DNA of 35,741 nucleotides from JBBIMP01 sp037444305 (GTDB lineage: Bacteria; Acidobacteriota; UBA6911): positions 1 through 35,741 of the forward strand of contig JBBIMP010000049.1 in NCBI GenBank assembly GCA_037444305.1, written 5' to 3'. Shown here in pieces: positions 23,301 through 30,012 of this stretch. The notes under the pieces were generated by a model. The model was not told where the DNA came from. It saw nothing but the letters and a program-made list of their open reading frames with translations, and searched no databases. The first letter of the stretch is position 1; each line of letters starts with the position of its first letter. Position numbers and translations under genes: made by a program.

Positions 23301-25461
23301 TTACACGACGATGCGCGCTCTCTACGACCAGGTGGGCGGCGCGGGAACGTTTCTGGTCTCGGCGACGCGCCTGGGAGGGCTGCACGGGTACGATGAGGCG
23401 GGCGCCGTGGCGCCGATGGGAGGTGCGGTTTCCGGCTTTACCAAGGCCTTCAAACGCGAAAAGACCGAAGCCCTCGTCAAGGTTGTGGATTTCGAGCCGA
23501 GCCGCAAGACCACGGCGCTGGCCGAACTGCTGATCGGGGAAACCCTCTCCGACACGGGGGCGGTCGAAATCGGCTACCATCAGGATCACCGCTGGACGGT
23601 GGGGCTCGAGGAGCGGACGGCCCAGGACGGCAACGCCGGCATGGAGCTGGGCAAGAACACGGTCTTTGTCATCACGGGCGCCGCGGGAAGCATCGTCTCG
23701 GCCATCACCGCGGACCTGGCGGCGGCCTCGGGCGGAACCTTCCACCTTCTGGACCTGGCCCCCGAACCCGACCCGTCGAATCCCGATCTCGCGCGGTTTG
23801 CCTCCGACAAGGAGGAGCTGAAGCGGGATATCTTCGAACGGATCAAGGCGCGCGGGGAGCGCGCCACGCCGGCGATGGTAGAGAAGGAACTGGCGGCGCT
23901 GGAACGTGTCCACGCGGCGCATGCCGCCATCCACGCGGTGAAAAACGCGGGGGGCACGGCCTACTACTACAGCGTCAACCTGCTGGACGGCCCCGCGGTC
24001 GCGGGCGCCATGAAACAGGTCGCCGAAAGGAGCGGCCGCGTGGACGTGCTGCTGCATGCCGCGGGCCTGGAGATCAGCCGGCTGCTCCCCGACAAGGAGC
24101 CGCGGGAGTTCGATCTCGTTTTCGATGTGAAGGCGGACGGCTGGTTCAACGTCACGTCGAATCTCGGCGGGATGAGCCTCGGCGCCGCGGTTGTCTTCAG
24201 CTCCATTGCAGGACGATTCGGCAACGGCGGCCAGACGGACTACAGTGCCGCGAACGACCTGCTGTGCAAGAGCGTGTCGGGTTTCCGGACCACCCGGCCG
24301 GAGTCGAGGGGCATCGCCCTCGACTGGACTGCCTGGGGCGGGATAGGCATGGCTGTGCGCGGCTCGATCCCGGCGGTGATGAAGCAGGCCGGGATCGACA
24401 TGCTTCCGCCGGAGGTGGGGATCCCGTTCATCCGGCGCGAACTCACGCAGGGCGGAACCCGGGGCGAAGTTGTGGTTGCGGGCAGCCTCGGGATGATGCT
24501 CCGGGAGTTCGACGAAAGCGGCGGGCTGGATACCGCTGCCGGCGGACGCCTGCGATCAGCGGCCGGCAGCTGGGTCATGACGGGGAGTGTCGCCGGCATG
24601 GGTCTTTACACCGGACTCACGATTGAAAAGGAGTTCGACCCGGCGGCGCAGCCGTTTCTCTATGACCACCAGATCGGCGGCACCCCCGTGCTGCCCGGCG
24701 TGATGGGCATCGAAGCCCTCGCCGAGGCGGCCCAGCTGCTTTTCCCAGACCTGCACGTGGCGGCTGTGGAGAACGTAGCCTTCATGTCGCCCTTCAAGTT
24801 CTACCGGGGTTTGCCCCGCACGGTGACCGTCCGGGCGGACTTCGGCATGGACAACGGACAGGTCGTGGCCGACTGCCGCCTGATCGGTTCGCGCCCGCTC
24901 CACGGGCAGACGGAACCGGAGGTGACCACCCATTTTACGGCGCGCGTGCGGCTTGCCGCCGGGACGCCGGTCAGGGAAAAAGGAGAAAAGCCCGGGAAAT
25001 CCGCCGGCTCGACCAGGGTCGGTGCGGCGGACATCTACCGGATTTTCTTCCACGGCCCGGCCTACCAGGTGATTGAGGAGTCGTGGCGTTCCGGGGAGGA
25101 GGTGGTGGGATTGTACGCCGCCGGCCTCCCGCCCAACCACGAGCCGAAGGATCTGGCGGACCTGGTTTCGCCCCGGCTGATAGAACTCTGCTTCCAGACG
25201 GCCGGCCTGTGGGAACTGGCCGTGCAGTCGCGCATGGGCCTCCCCTTCAGGGTGGAGAACCTGCGGTTGTTCGGAGGCAAGGTTGACGAGGGAACGAGGC
25301 TGCACTCGGTGGTCATTCCCAACGCGGACGGCGGTTTCGATGCGCGCGTGACCGACGAGAAGGGGAACGTGCGCTTGAAGCTGCGCGGATACCGCACGAT
25401 GGCGCTTCCGGACCCGCTGAACGAGTCGGCGCTGAAACCGCTGCAGGAGGCGCTGCGCTGA
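17398..25461 (+). CDS. Iterative type I PKS / Pfa-like lipid synthase (KS-AT-KS'-ACP-ACP-KR-DH)
   Basis: A 2687-aa megasynthase from ATG 17398 (GAGGAG 8 nt upstream). KS1, residues 8-450: DAACASA with C217, H351 (EGHGTST) and H391 (NIGH). AT, ~590-880: S697 in GHSLGEY, H802. KS', ~1000-1520: C1257 in NAACASG, H1405 in SHETYTP, H1445 in GATGHP, preceded by a charged coiled-coil-like insert (~1175-1225). ACP1 ~1620-1695 and ACP2 ~1737-1812 carry LGIDT with Thr (T1657, T1774) where Ser normally takes phosphopantetheine. KR, ~1840-2400: TGAAGS at 2093-2098, S2269, Y2282, N2286. DH double hotdog, ~2400-2687: H2424 in HxxxGxxxxP, E2596 in place of Asp. There is no ER and no thioesterase. KS1 and the KR resemble PUFA-synthase PfaA; the DH is of the polyketide-synthase type. 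The product is unknown, most likely a beta-processed lipid chain. Confidence 0.9.
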   Translation: MRVSARKAVAIVGVGAVMPDAPDVRTFWKNIKEGRSSITEVTPDRWDAGLYYDPDPKAPDKTYSKIGGWVREWDWDPLKWKLPIPPRVSAAMDLTQKWAIVASRAALIDYGYPGRPLNPERTAVILGNAMGGDTHLYSAARIFFPEFASELEASPDFATLPAEVRTAILAQMRERIGKRMPEITEDTMPGELGNIVAGRVAAVFDFKGPNYVADAACASAMAGISSAIEGLEKYNFDAVLTGGIDANMSPSTFVKFCKIGALSATGTRPYAEGADGFVMGEGAAVFILKRLADAERDGDRIYAVIRSLGGSSDGKGKGITAPNPIGQKLCVRRAWLDAGLSPSAGDLIEGHGTSTRVGDVVEVSSMGEVFSGCGLPAESLALGSVKSNIGHLKGGAGAAGILKAMFAVHEKLLPPSINFHRPNPDIDYSQTPFRVNTELREWKAPAGGVRRAGVSAFGFGGTNFHTVLEEYVPGRIADEDKISVAVPAAGPAPAPRLGAKAPLRGALVLGAADVPALVARLREVHGAALAGKADPPSPPEETDLRAEVRIAIDYGDAAELADKAEKTLKAFEENQAGRWKALRAKGIFFGKGAAPKVAFLFTGQGSQYVNMLEGLKKSEPIVVAAFAEADRVMAPLLGKPLSDFIYLDKKDEAAMALAEQHLKQTAITQPAVLATETALARLLGAYGIAPDMVMGHSLGEYGALVAAGALEFDEALRAVSARGTEMTKCTLDDNGLMAAVFGPTAEVQKILDGIEGYVVIANINSSKEAVIGGATAAVESAIAALQEAGYRAVPLQVSHAFHTAIVAPAGESLKNVLGDMRIQPPSIPIISNVTGEFYPMGPGVVPEMIELLGRQVASPVQFVKGLRSLYQAGARIFVEVGPKRVLYGFVEDVLGQHEDVFALFTNHPRIGEAASVNLALCGLYAAGLGVGRPARPAAVPAPAAAGQPAPQPARPAPPTFRPQPAPVRREGAAAPIAPGAGDRYVELGKIFAEFLDRSFEVYSGGAAARPVHVGITGASLGLPGVERLFDDGNIGRLLRGDVFINPIPMPIREGMVHKSITRLVKSESGEGRFETIEKLADVIKLAARAGGLDLVGEFGFPGDRMPALDHVTRIAIAAGIDAMRDAGIPLVMRYKMTTRGTRLPDRWMLPEEMRDDTGVIFSSAFPGYDSLVGILKEYYEDLARKARLQELTELRAKSSGSGLGEIDRRIAEVQAEIERKPFHFDRRFLFRVLSMGHSQFAEYVGARGPNTATNAACASGTQAVALARDWIQSGRCRRVIVISSDDITSDNLMEWFGSGFLASGAAATDEIVAEAATPFDRRRHGLIIGMGGAALVVESFESAAERGVQPICEILGAITANSAFHGTRLDVSHICQVMERLVANAEKRWGISRHEIAPQTVFVSHETYTPARGGSASAEVFALRHVFGDAADHIIIANTKGATGHPMAVGVEDVVAVKILETGIVPAVPNFKEVDPELGLLNLSKGGFYPVQYALRLAAGFGSQISMTLTRWLPSPDGHRHAPDALGFHYRITNPDTWRNWLARVTGYDSPEIEVVQRTLRVKDQGAGRFVAPANGVAAQPRPAAPPVTPAPRPEIAAPKVPIVTPPAQPAPVSGTALPFQDPVQVEVMRIIAEKTGYPTDMLDLDLDLEADLGIDTVKQAEMFAAIRAAYDIPREDNLKLRDFPTLAHTIQFVYDRRPDLKAATAAAKAASPAAAPAPAVTHAVPAAAAPAAAAVSEDPVKMRVLQIIADKTGYPSDMLDLDLDLEADLGIDTVKQAEMFAAIREAYNIPRDENLKLRDFPTLAHTIQFVYDNRPDLKPGAATAAPAAPSLAPAEAGPAVQQVPAAGSLEEALKVPRRVPVPRLRPALALCKPSGVKLGEGSRVILFPDKGGVGKALAGRLEKLGVQALLVDDEPEADVLAERIGQWKGEGPIQGVYWLTALDHEGDIAGMNLEGWREAMRVRVKLLYTTMRALYDQVGGAGTFLVSATRLGGLHGYDEAGAVAPMGGAVSGFTKAFKREKTEALVKVVDFEPSRKTTALAELLIGETLSDTGAVEIGYHQDHRWTVGLEERTAQDGNAGMELGKNTVFVITGAAGSIVSAITADLAAASGGTFHLLDLAPEPDPSNPDLARFASDKEELKRDIFERIKARGERATPAMVEKELAALERVHAAHAAIHAVKNAGGTAYYYSVNLLDGPAVAGAMKQVAERSGRVDVLLHAAGLEISRLLPDKEPREFDLVFDVKADGWFNVTSNLGGMSLGAAVVFSSIAGRFGNGGQTDYSAANDLLCKSVSGFRTTRPESRGIALDWTAWGGIGMAVRGSIPAVMKQAGIDMLPPEVGIPFIRRELTQGGTRGEVVVAGSLGMMLREFDESGGLDTAAGGRLRSAAGSWVMTGSVAGMGLYTGLTIEKEFDPAAQPFLYDHQIGGTPVLPGVMGIEALAEAAQLLFPDLHVAAVENVAFMSPFKFYRGLPRTVTVRADFGMDNGQVVADCRLIGSRPLHGQTEPEVTTHFTARVRLAAGTPVREKGEKPGKSAGSTRVGAADIYRIFFHGPAYQVIEESWRSGEEVVGLYAAGLPPNHEPKDLADLVSPRLIELCFQTAGLWELAVQSRMGLPFRVENLRLFGGKVDEGTRLHSVVIPNADGGFDARVTDEKGNVRLKLRGYRTMALPDPLNESALKPLQEALR
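22300..22836 (+). repeat. Tandem ACP coding repeat, 351-bp period
   Basis: The two ACP-coding segments (22300-22485 and 22651-22836) are 351 bp apart. Over the first 97 bp, covering the LGIDT region, only two bases differ. The second half is more diverged. This indicates recent duplication or gene conversion of the core helix-II region. The Ala/Pro-rich linkers between them differ. Confidence 0.85.
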
Positions 25462-25533
25462 AAAGGGCGGCCGCGCGTTGTACGAGATTCCGGCATTGCC
25501 CGGCGTGATGCGCAGGCATTCGGACTGCTCCCG

Positions 25534-26223
25534 ATGATCTACTGGCTCATCTGCAAGCTGGACGAGGTGGCGCCGGGCGATGAGTGGCTCGGCGAGCGGG
25601 AACGGGAGCGGCAGTCCGCGCTCCGGTTCCCCAAGCGCCGGGACGACTGGCGGCTGGGCCGCTGGACGGCAAAGCGCCTGCTGGTCGCCCGGTTCCGGCT
25701 CAGTGGGATTCGGGTGGAACCCGCCCAAATTGAAATCCTGCCTGCGCCGGACGGCGCACCGGGTGCGTTCCTTTCGGGCGAGCCCGCCGGGATTGCGCTC
25801 TCCCTCAGTCACAGCGCCGGGGTCGGATTCTGCGTGGCCGGCCTGCCGGACACGGCACTGGGGTGCGACATAGAGGAGATTGTTCGGCGGGATCCGGGTT
25901 TTGTTGCCGACTTCTTTCGCGCCGAAGAGACGGCTGCCCTCGCCGAGGTGCCTGCTTCCGAGAAGGCACTCCTCGCAAACCTGATCTGGAGCACGAAGGA
26001 GAGCGCCCTGAAAGCGCTCCGGGAAGGCCTGCGGCGCGACACTCGCGGGATCCGGGTCGGATTTTCGGTGGAACCGGACAGCGGCGGGTGGCGCCCGCTC
26101 CGCGCGGATTGCCTGGAGACCGGGCGGGAGTTCACCGGTTGGTGGCGGGAGGACGAGGGGCGCGTGCTGACGGTTGTCTCCAGCAGGAGGGTCGGGACAC
26201 CGGCGCTCCTAAATGAAGGTTGA
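25534..26223 (+). CDS. Sfp-type 4'-phosphopantetheinyl transferase
   Basis: A 229-aa protein of the usual length for the Sfp class. The magnesium and CoA residues are clear: D112 and E114 in GCDIEE, and W152, K155, E156 and K160 in WSTKESALKALREG. An N-terminal RxxxxxxLGRWTAKR stretch (residues 36-49) matches the family. The enzyme transfers phosphopantetheine from CoA to a carrier protein. It lies 72 nt after the synthase, so it presumably activates the two ACPs. ATG 25534 has only a weak ribosome binding site. The next gene follows after 57 nt, so co-transcription is likely. Confidence 0.9.
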   Translation: MIYWLICKLDEVAPGDEWLGERERERQSALRFPKRRDDWRLGRWTAKRLLVARFRLSGIRVEPAQIEILPAPDGAPGAFLSGEPAGIALSLSHSAGVGFCVAGLPDTALGCDIEEIVRRDPGFVADFFRAEETAALAEVPASEKALLANLIWSTKESALKALREGLRRDTRGIRVGFSVEPDSGGWRPLRADCLETGREFTGWWREDEGRVLTVVSSRRVGTPALLNEG

Positions 26224-26280
26224 CGGAAACCCCGGGGCGCGCTTAAATCGTCTCAAGAAAAAATCTCCAGGAGGTGAACC

Positions 26281-26694
26281 GTGGCCACATCCATCCGCGC
26301 CGTCGAGTATTTCTATGCGACCGTGAAGGACCAGCCCGGCCAGGCATGCCGTTTCCTCTCGGAGATGGCGACCGCCGGTGTCAACCTGCTTGCCTTCAAC
26401 ATTATTCCCGTGGGTTTGGAGCAGACGCAGCTCAGCCTGTTTCCGGAGGATGTCGAGCAGTTCCGGCTGGCAGCGGAATCGCGCAAACTGAAGGTCACCG
26501 GTCCGCAGCGTGCCTTCCTGATACAGGGGGACGATGAGCTCGGTGCCCTGTTGGGCATCCACTGCAAGCTGGCGGATGCGAAGATCAATGTGTATGCCTC
26601 TTCCGGGGTGACCGACGGGCGCGGGGGCTACGGTTACCTGATCTATGTTCGGGGCGAGGATTTCGACCAGGCGCGCGTGATCCTCGAGGCGTGA
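26281..26694 (+). CDS. Double ACT-domain protein
   Basis: A 137-aa protein starting at GTG 26281 with a strong AGGAGG 8 nt upstream. Two ACT-like folds can be traced: residues ~8-65 (FYATVKDQPGQACRFLSEM, then VNLLAFN) and ~78-135 (LGALLGIHCKLADAKINVYASSG, then YGYLIYV). The DQPG turn is a usual ligand-binding site in ACT domains. No enzyme domain is attached. ACT domains bind amino acids or other small molecules. This gene ends the synthase operon, so it may sense a product or precursor, but it could also be unrelated. The ligand is unknown. Confidence 0.8.
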   Translation: MATSIRAVEYFYATVKDQPGQACRFLSEMATAGVNLLAFNIIPVGLEQTQLSLFPEDVEQFRLAAESRKLKVTGPQRAFLIQGDDELGALLGIHCKLADAKINVYASSGVTDGRGGYGYLIYVRGEDFDQARVILEA

Positions 26695-26698
26695 TTTG

Positions 26699-26720
26699 TT
26701 GCGCCCCTGACGGGGCGCAA
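26699..26720. repeat. Perfect hairpin at the end of the lipid-synthase operon
   Basis: TTGCGCCCC/GGGGCGCAA, a 9-bp perfect stem with a 4-nt loop, begins 4 bp after the ACT gene stop. It may end transcription or protect the 3' end, although no T-run follows. Further palindromes follow in 26735-26815: GCCGC/GCGGC inside CCGGG/CCCGG arms, and GCCCC..GGGGC with GCCCCGGCAGGGGCG near 26793. The region is a cluster of REP-like units between two convergent operons. Confidence 0.6.
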
Positions 26721-26818
26721 TACCCTGCAACGCCTTACCCCGGGCAAGCCGCGAAGCGGCGCGGCCCCCGGAAAGCGCGATCCATGAATGGAGCCCCGGC
26801 AGGGGCGAAACAACGGCG

Positions 26819-28393
26819 CTACTTATCGCGTCGCAGCGGCTTTCCCGCCAGCGCTCCCGTGAACGACCCCGCATCGACGGCAAATACGCCATTGATCAGC
26901 ACGCATTCAATCCCCTCGCTGTACTGATGCGGCTGGGTATACGTCGCGGCATCGCGAATGCTCTCCGGGTGGAACACCACCACGTCCGCCGCGTAGCCCT
27001 CGCGGATCAGGCCCCTGTCTTTGAATCCCAGCATGTCTGCCGGCAGGCCGGTGGCGGACCGGATCGCCTGTTCCACGGAGATGATCTTCTTCTCGATGGC
27101 ATATGTCCGTATTTTCCTGGGGAAGGCGCCGTAACTGCGCGGGTGGGGCATGCCCTGGCCGCGCAGGACGACGTCCCCGTCGGATCCCGTCATGACCCAC
27201 GGCTTGCGCATGAAATAGTCGATATCTTCCTCGGACATATTGAAGGAAACCACCCCCGCACCGCCCATCAGCACCATCTCGATGGCAGTGTCGACCGGGT
27301 TCTTTCCCATGATCTCGCTGATCTCGAGGAGGTTTTTCCCCTCCCACTCGGGATTCCTGCGGAAGGACGAAATGACCAACGTTTCCGGACCGCCGCGCCG
27401 CTCGATGTTCTCGGCGGTTTCCTTGCGGATCCGCGGCAGCAGTTTGGGATCCTTCAGCCGCTCCGAAGTCTTCCCCTCTGCCTGAACCCAGCGCGGAATC
27501 GTGGCCGAGACCAGGCCGGTGCCCGAGGCGTTGTACGGGTACTGGTCGGCGTAAACCTTCACGCCGCGGGCCTGGGCTGCTTCAATGATCCCGCAGACTT
27601 CCTCTGCCATGCCCCACACCGGTTTGCCGAGCCCCTTGATGTGCGAGATCTGCACCGGGACGCCGGCCTTCTCGCCTACCTCGATGGCCTCGGCGATGGA
27701 CGCCTTCAGCCCCGTGGTGTAATTGCTCTCGTCCCGGATGTGGCTCGTGTAGATGCCGTTGTGTTCGCGGACGACCTTGGCCAATTCCACGACCTCGCCG
27801 GTCTCGGCGAAGCTGCCGGGGGCGTAAAAGAGCCCCGAGGAAAGCCCGGCCGCTCCCTCCTTCATGGCCGCATCCACCAGGGATCGCATCTGCTGCATCT
27901 CCTCATTGGTGGGCGCGCGGTCGGCGCTTCTCATGACCTCTCCTCTGACGGTGCCGTGCCCGACAAGGTGCGCGATGTTGATGCCGCTCCCCTGCTCCTC
28001 CAACAGGGCGAAGTACTCTGCGACCTTGAACGTGCCGTTGCCGCAGTTGCCGGTGACGATCGTGGTCACACCCTGCATGACGTAGTTCTGCGCCTTCCGC
28101 CCCTCCTCGTGGAGGATGCCGCGGTCGCCGTGCGTGTGGATGTCGATGAATCCCGGCGCCACGATCTTGCCGGCGGCGTCGATCCAGCGGCCGGCCTGCG
28201 AGGCCCTGAATTTGCCGATGGCGGCGATCCGCCCCTCCCTTATCCCGATGTCGGCGGCATAGCCGGCGCTTCCGGTGCCGTCGATCACCGTGCCGCCGCC
28301 GATCACAATGTCGTATTTTTCCTGGGCGCAGCCGCCTGTGAAGATGGCGGCAGCCGCAAGCACGAACAGTATGCGAAGCATTCTCGGGTTCAT
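26819..28393 (-). CDS. N-acyl-D-amino-acid deacylase family lipoprotein
   Basis: A 524-aa amidohydrolase from ATG 28393 (AAAGGA 8 nt upstream; an upstream ATG at 28414 is less likely). The leader ends in TGGC with C22, so it is probably a lipoprotein. The metal-dependent amidohydrolase motifs are present: H86 and H88 in IDIHTHGD, the GNCGNG loop, SHIRDES, QISHIKG, and an Asp in TGSDGD. This matches D-aminoacylases and dihydroorotase-like N-acyl-D-amino-acid deacylases, which free D-amino acids from acylated or peptide-bound forms. It is co-directional with the M28 peptidase 60 nt upstream and likely co-transcribed. Confidence 0.9.
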   Translation of the reverse strand: MNPRMLRILFVLAAAAIFTGGCAQEKYDIVIGGGTVIDGTGSAGYAADIGIREGRIAAIGKFRASQAGRWIDAAGKIVAPGFIDIHTHGDRGILHEEGRKAQNYVMQGVTTIVTGNCGNGTFKVAEYFALLEEQGSGINIAHLVGHGTVRGEVMRSADRAPTNEEMQQMRSLVDAAMKEGAAGLSSGLFYAPGSFAETGEVVELAKVVREHNGIYTSHIRDESNYTTGLKASIAEAIEVGEKAGVPVQISHIKGLGKPVWGMAEEVCGIIEAAQARGVKVYADQYPYNASGTGLVSATIPRWVQAEGKTSERLKDPKLLPRIRKETAENIERRGGPETLVISSFRRNPEWEGKNLLEISEIMGKNPVDTAIEMVLMGGAGVVSFNMSEEDIDYFMRKPWVMTGSDGDVVLRGQGMPHPRSYGAFPRKIRTYAIEKKIISVEQAIRSATGLPADMLGFKDRGLIREGYAADVVVFHPESIRDAATYTQPHQYSEGIECVLINGVFAVDAGSFTGALAGKPLRRDK

Positions 28394-28453
28394 GAGCTCA
28401 GTCCTTTCTGGCAATGCAGTGACGCTTCAAGTAGAGCCTTTCGGTGGATTCCC

Positions 28454-29914
28454 TCACCGGTCAGCCAGCATGACAGCCGCCAGGAATCCGAGGCGGGCGC
28501 TGTCGGCCATCATGTCCGGATTGACCCGGTAGATCGTGTCCCCGGTCTGATGGTATGCGAGGTGCGGCCCGTTTGATGAGAAATACAAAACCGGGATCCC
28601 TTTTTCGAAAAACGGCGCGTGGTCGCTCCCCTGCACGCCGATCCCGCGGATCGGGTTGGCGGCGCGCAGGATCCTGACGAGCTTGTCCGCATCCTCGAGG
28701 ATCTTTTTCAGCTCGGGCGGTTCCGGGCTGTAGCCGCAGCGCAGCCCGTCCCCCTCCCCGGCCATGTCGAAGTTCAGCATGGCAACCGGCTTTCCCAGTG
28801 CAGCGGGCAGGTTGGCTGCCAGGTACCGCGAGCCCTTCAATCCCGACTCCTCGGCCCCGAACAGGGCGATCAGTACGGAGCGTTTCGGCTTCTGCGCCAT
28901 GGCGGCGAGAGCGCGGCCGATCTCCATGGCCACGGCCGTGCCGCTGGCGTTGTCGTTCGCTCCGGGGAAGTGGAGGTCCTGCAGCGTGCCGCAGTGGTCG
29001 GCGTGCGCCCCCACGATCACGTACTCGTTTTTCAGCGCGCGGTCGGAGCCTTCGATCAGGCCAAGGATGTTGAATCCGGTTCCGTCGGGTTTGTGGCGCG
29101 ATTCGACCTCGAGCCTGGCCGTGGTTTTCGTGGGGAAGGAGATGGGCCGCTTGTATCGCGTGAGGTCGCTTCTCAGCTGCGCGCTCGGCAGATTGCGCTC
29201 CTTGAAGATTTCATCCGCAACCTTCTGGCCGATCACCGCCGGGGTGAAGCCGGCGATCCAGTCGCCGTTGGGGTTCGCGATCGGCTCGTCGTAGATGTAG
29301 ATCACGCCGAGCGCGCCCTTCTCCCTCGCCACGCGCATGCGCGTGCGGTGCTGGTCGTGGTCCAGGTAGCGGTTGTCGGAGGCATCGGGCGTCCCGCGGT
29401 AGCAGAGGGCGAAGGCGTCCCTGACGTCGATGCCGTGGTAGTCGTCATACCCGAGTTCGGGCGCGCTGATGCCCCAGCCGACGAAGACCAGGCGCCCGGC
29501 ATGGCTCCGGGAGTCGCTGAAAAACAACGGCAGGAAATCCCTGCCCGGCTGCAGTTTCATCTCCGTGCCGGCGGGGAGCGTCAGCGTCATGGCGGCCCGC
29601 TCGATGACCGTGACCTGCATCGGGAACGGCTGGAGATAGCCGTGCTTCGGATCGAACGCCTTCAGCCCCCACGAACGAAACTGCTCGGCCGCCCAGCGCG
29701 CGGCGTCGTCGTAGCCCTGAGTCCCGGTCAGCCGGCCGGCGAACTTGGGCGATGCCAGGGTTCTGCAGTATTCGTAGACGTTCGCATGATGAATGGTTGC
29801 ATACGCCCCGGCGGCAAGCGCATCCGGCTTCTGCGGGTACAGCGCGGTTGCGGGCAGCAGGAGCGCGAAGGCGCACAGCAGCAGTCGCAGGGCCGATCCA
29901 GGATTTGACTTCAT
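28454..29914 (-). CDS. Exported M28-family aminopeptidase with PA domain
   Basis: A 486-aa secreted protein. ATG 29914 has GGAGG 5 nt upstream, and residues 1-25 form a signal peptide. A PA-like insert lies at about 130-260. The M28 dinuclear zinc site is visible: H304 and D306 in GAHADHCG, D321 in GANDNAS, E355-E356 in GAEESG, then NFDMAGEG and HQTGD. M28 enzymes release N-terminal residues from peptides. As the first gene of an apparent two-gene operon with the D-aminoacylase homologue, it suggests outer-surface peptide breakdown. It is divergent from the SLC13 permease, with a 98-bp shared promoter region. Confidence 0.93.
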   Translation of the reverse strand: MKSNPGSALRLLLCAFALLLPATALYPQKPDALAAGAYATIHHANVYEYCRTLASPKFAGRLTGTQGYDDAARWAAEQFRSWGLKAFDPKHGYLQPFPMQVTVIERAAMTLTLPAGTEMKLQPGRDFLPLFFSDSRSHAGRLVFVGWGISAPELGYDDYHGIDVRDAFALCYRGTPDASDNRYLDHDQHRTRMRVAREKGALGVIYIYDEPIANPNGDWIAGFTPAVIGQKVADEIFKERNLPSAQLRSDLTRYKRPISFPTKTTARLEVESRHKPDGTGFNILGLIEGSDRALKNEYVIVGAHADHCGTLQDLHFPGANDNASGTAVAMEIGRALAAMAQKPKRSVLIALFGAEESGLKGSRYLAANLPAALGKPVAMLNFDMAGEGDGLRCGYSPEPPELKKILEDADKLVRILRAANPIRGIGVQGSDHAPFFEKGIPVLYFSSNGPHLAYHQTGDTIYRVNPDMMADSARLGFLAAVMLADR

Positions 29915-30012
29915 CGCTTCCTCCGTGGTGTTTTTCGCCTGAGCGGTATCCTACCATACGCCGGCCGAAGAAAATTGCATTGCCCGGACTGAGAGGATAA
30001 ACTTCTGGCTCA

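Noticed and set aside
20998..24057. 1019-aa open frame antisense to the synthase
   Set aside because: Same reason: it includes apparent repeats only because it runs antisense to the duplicated ACP region.
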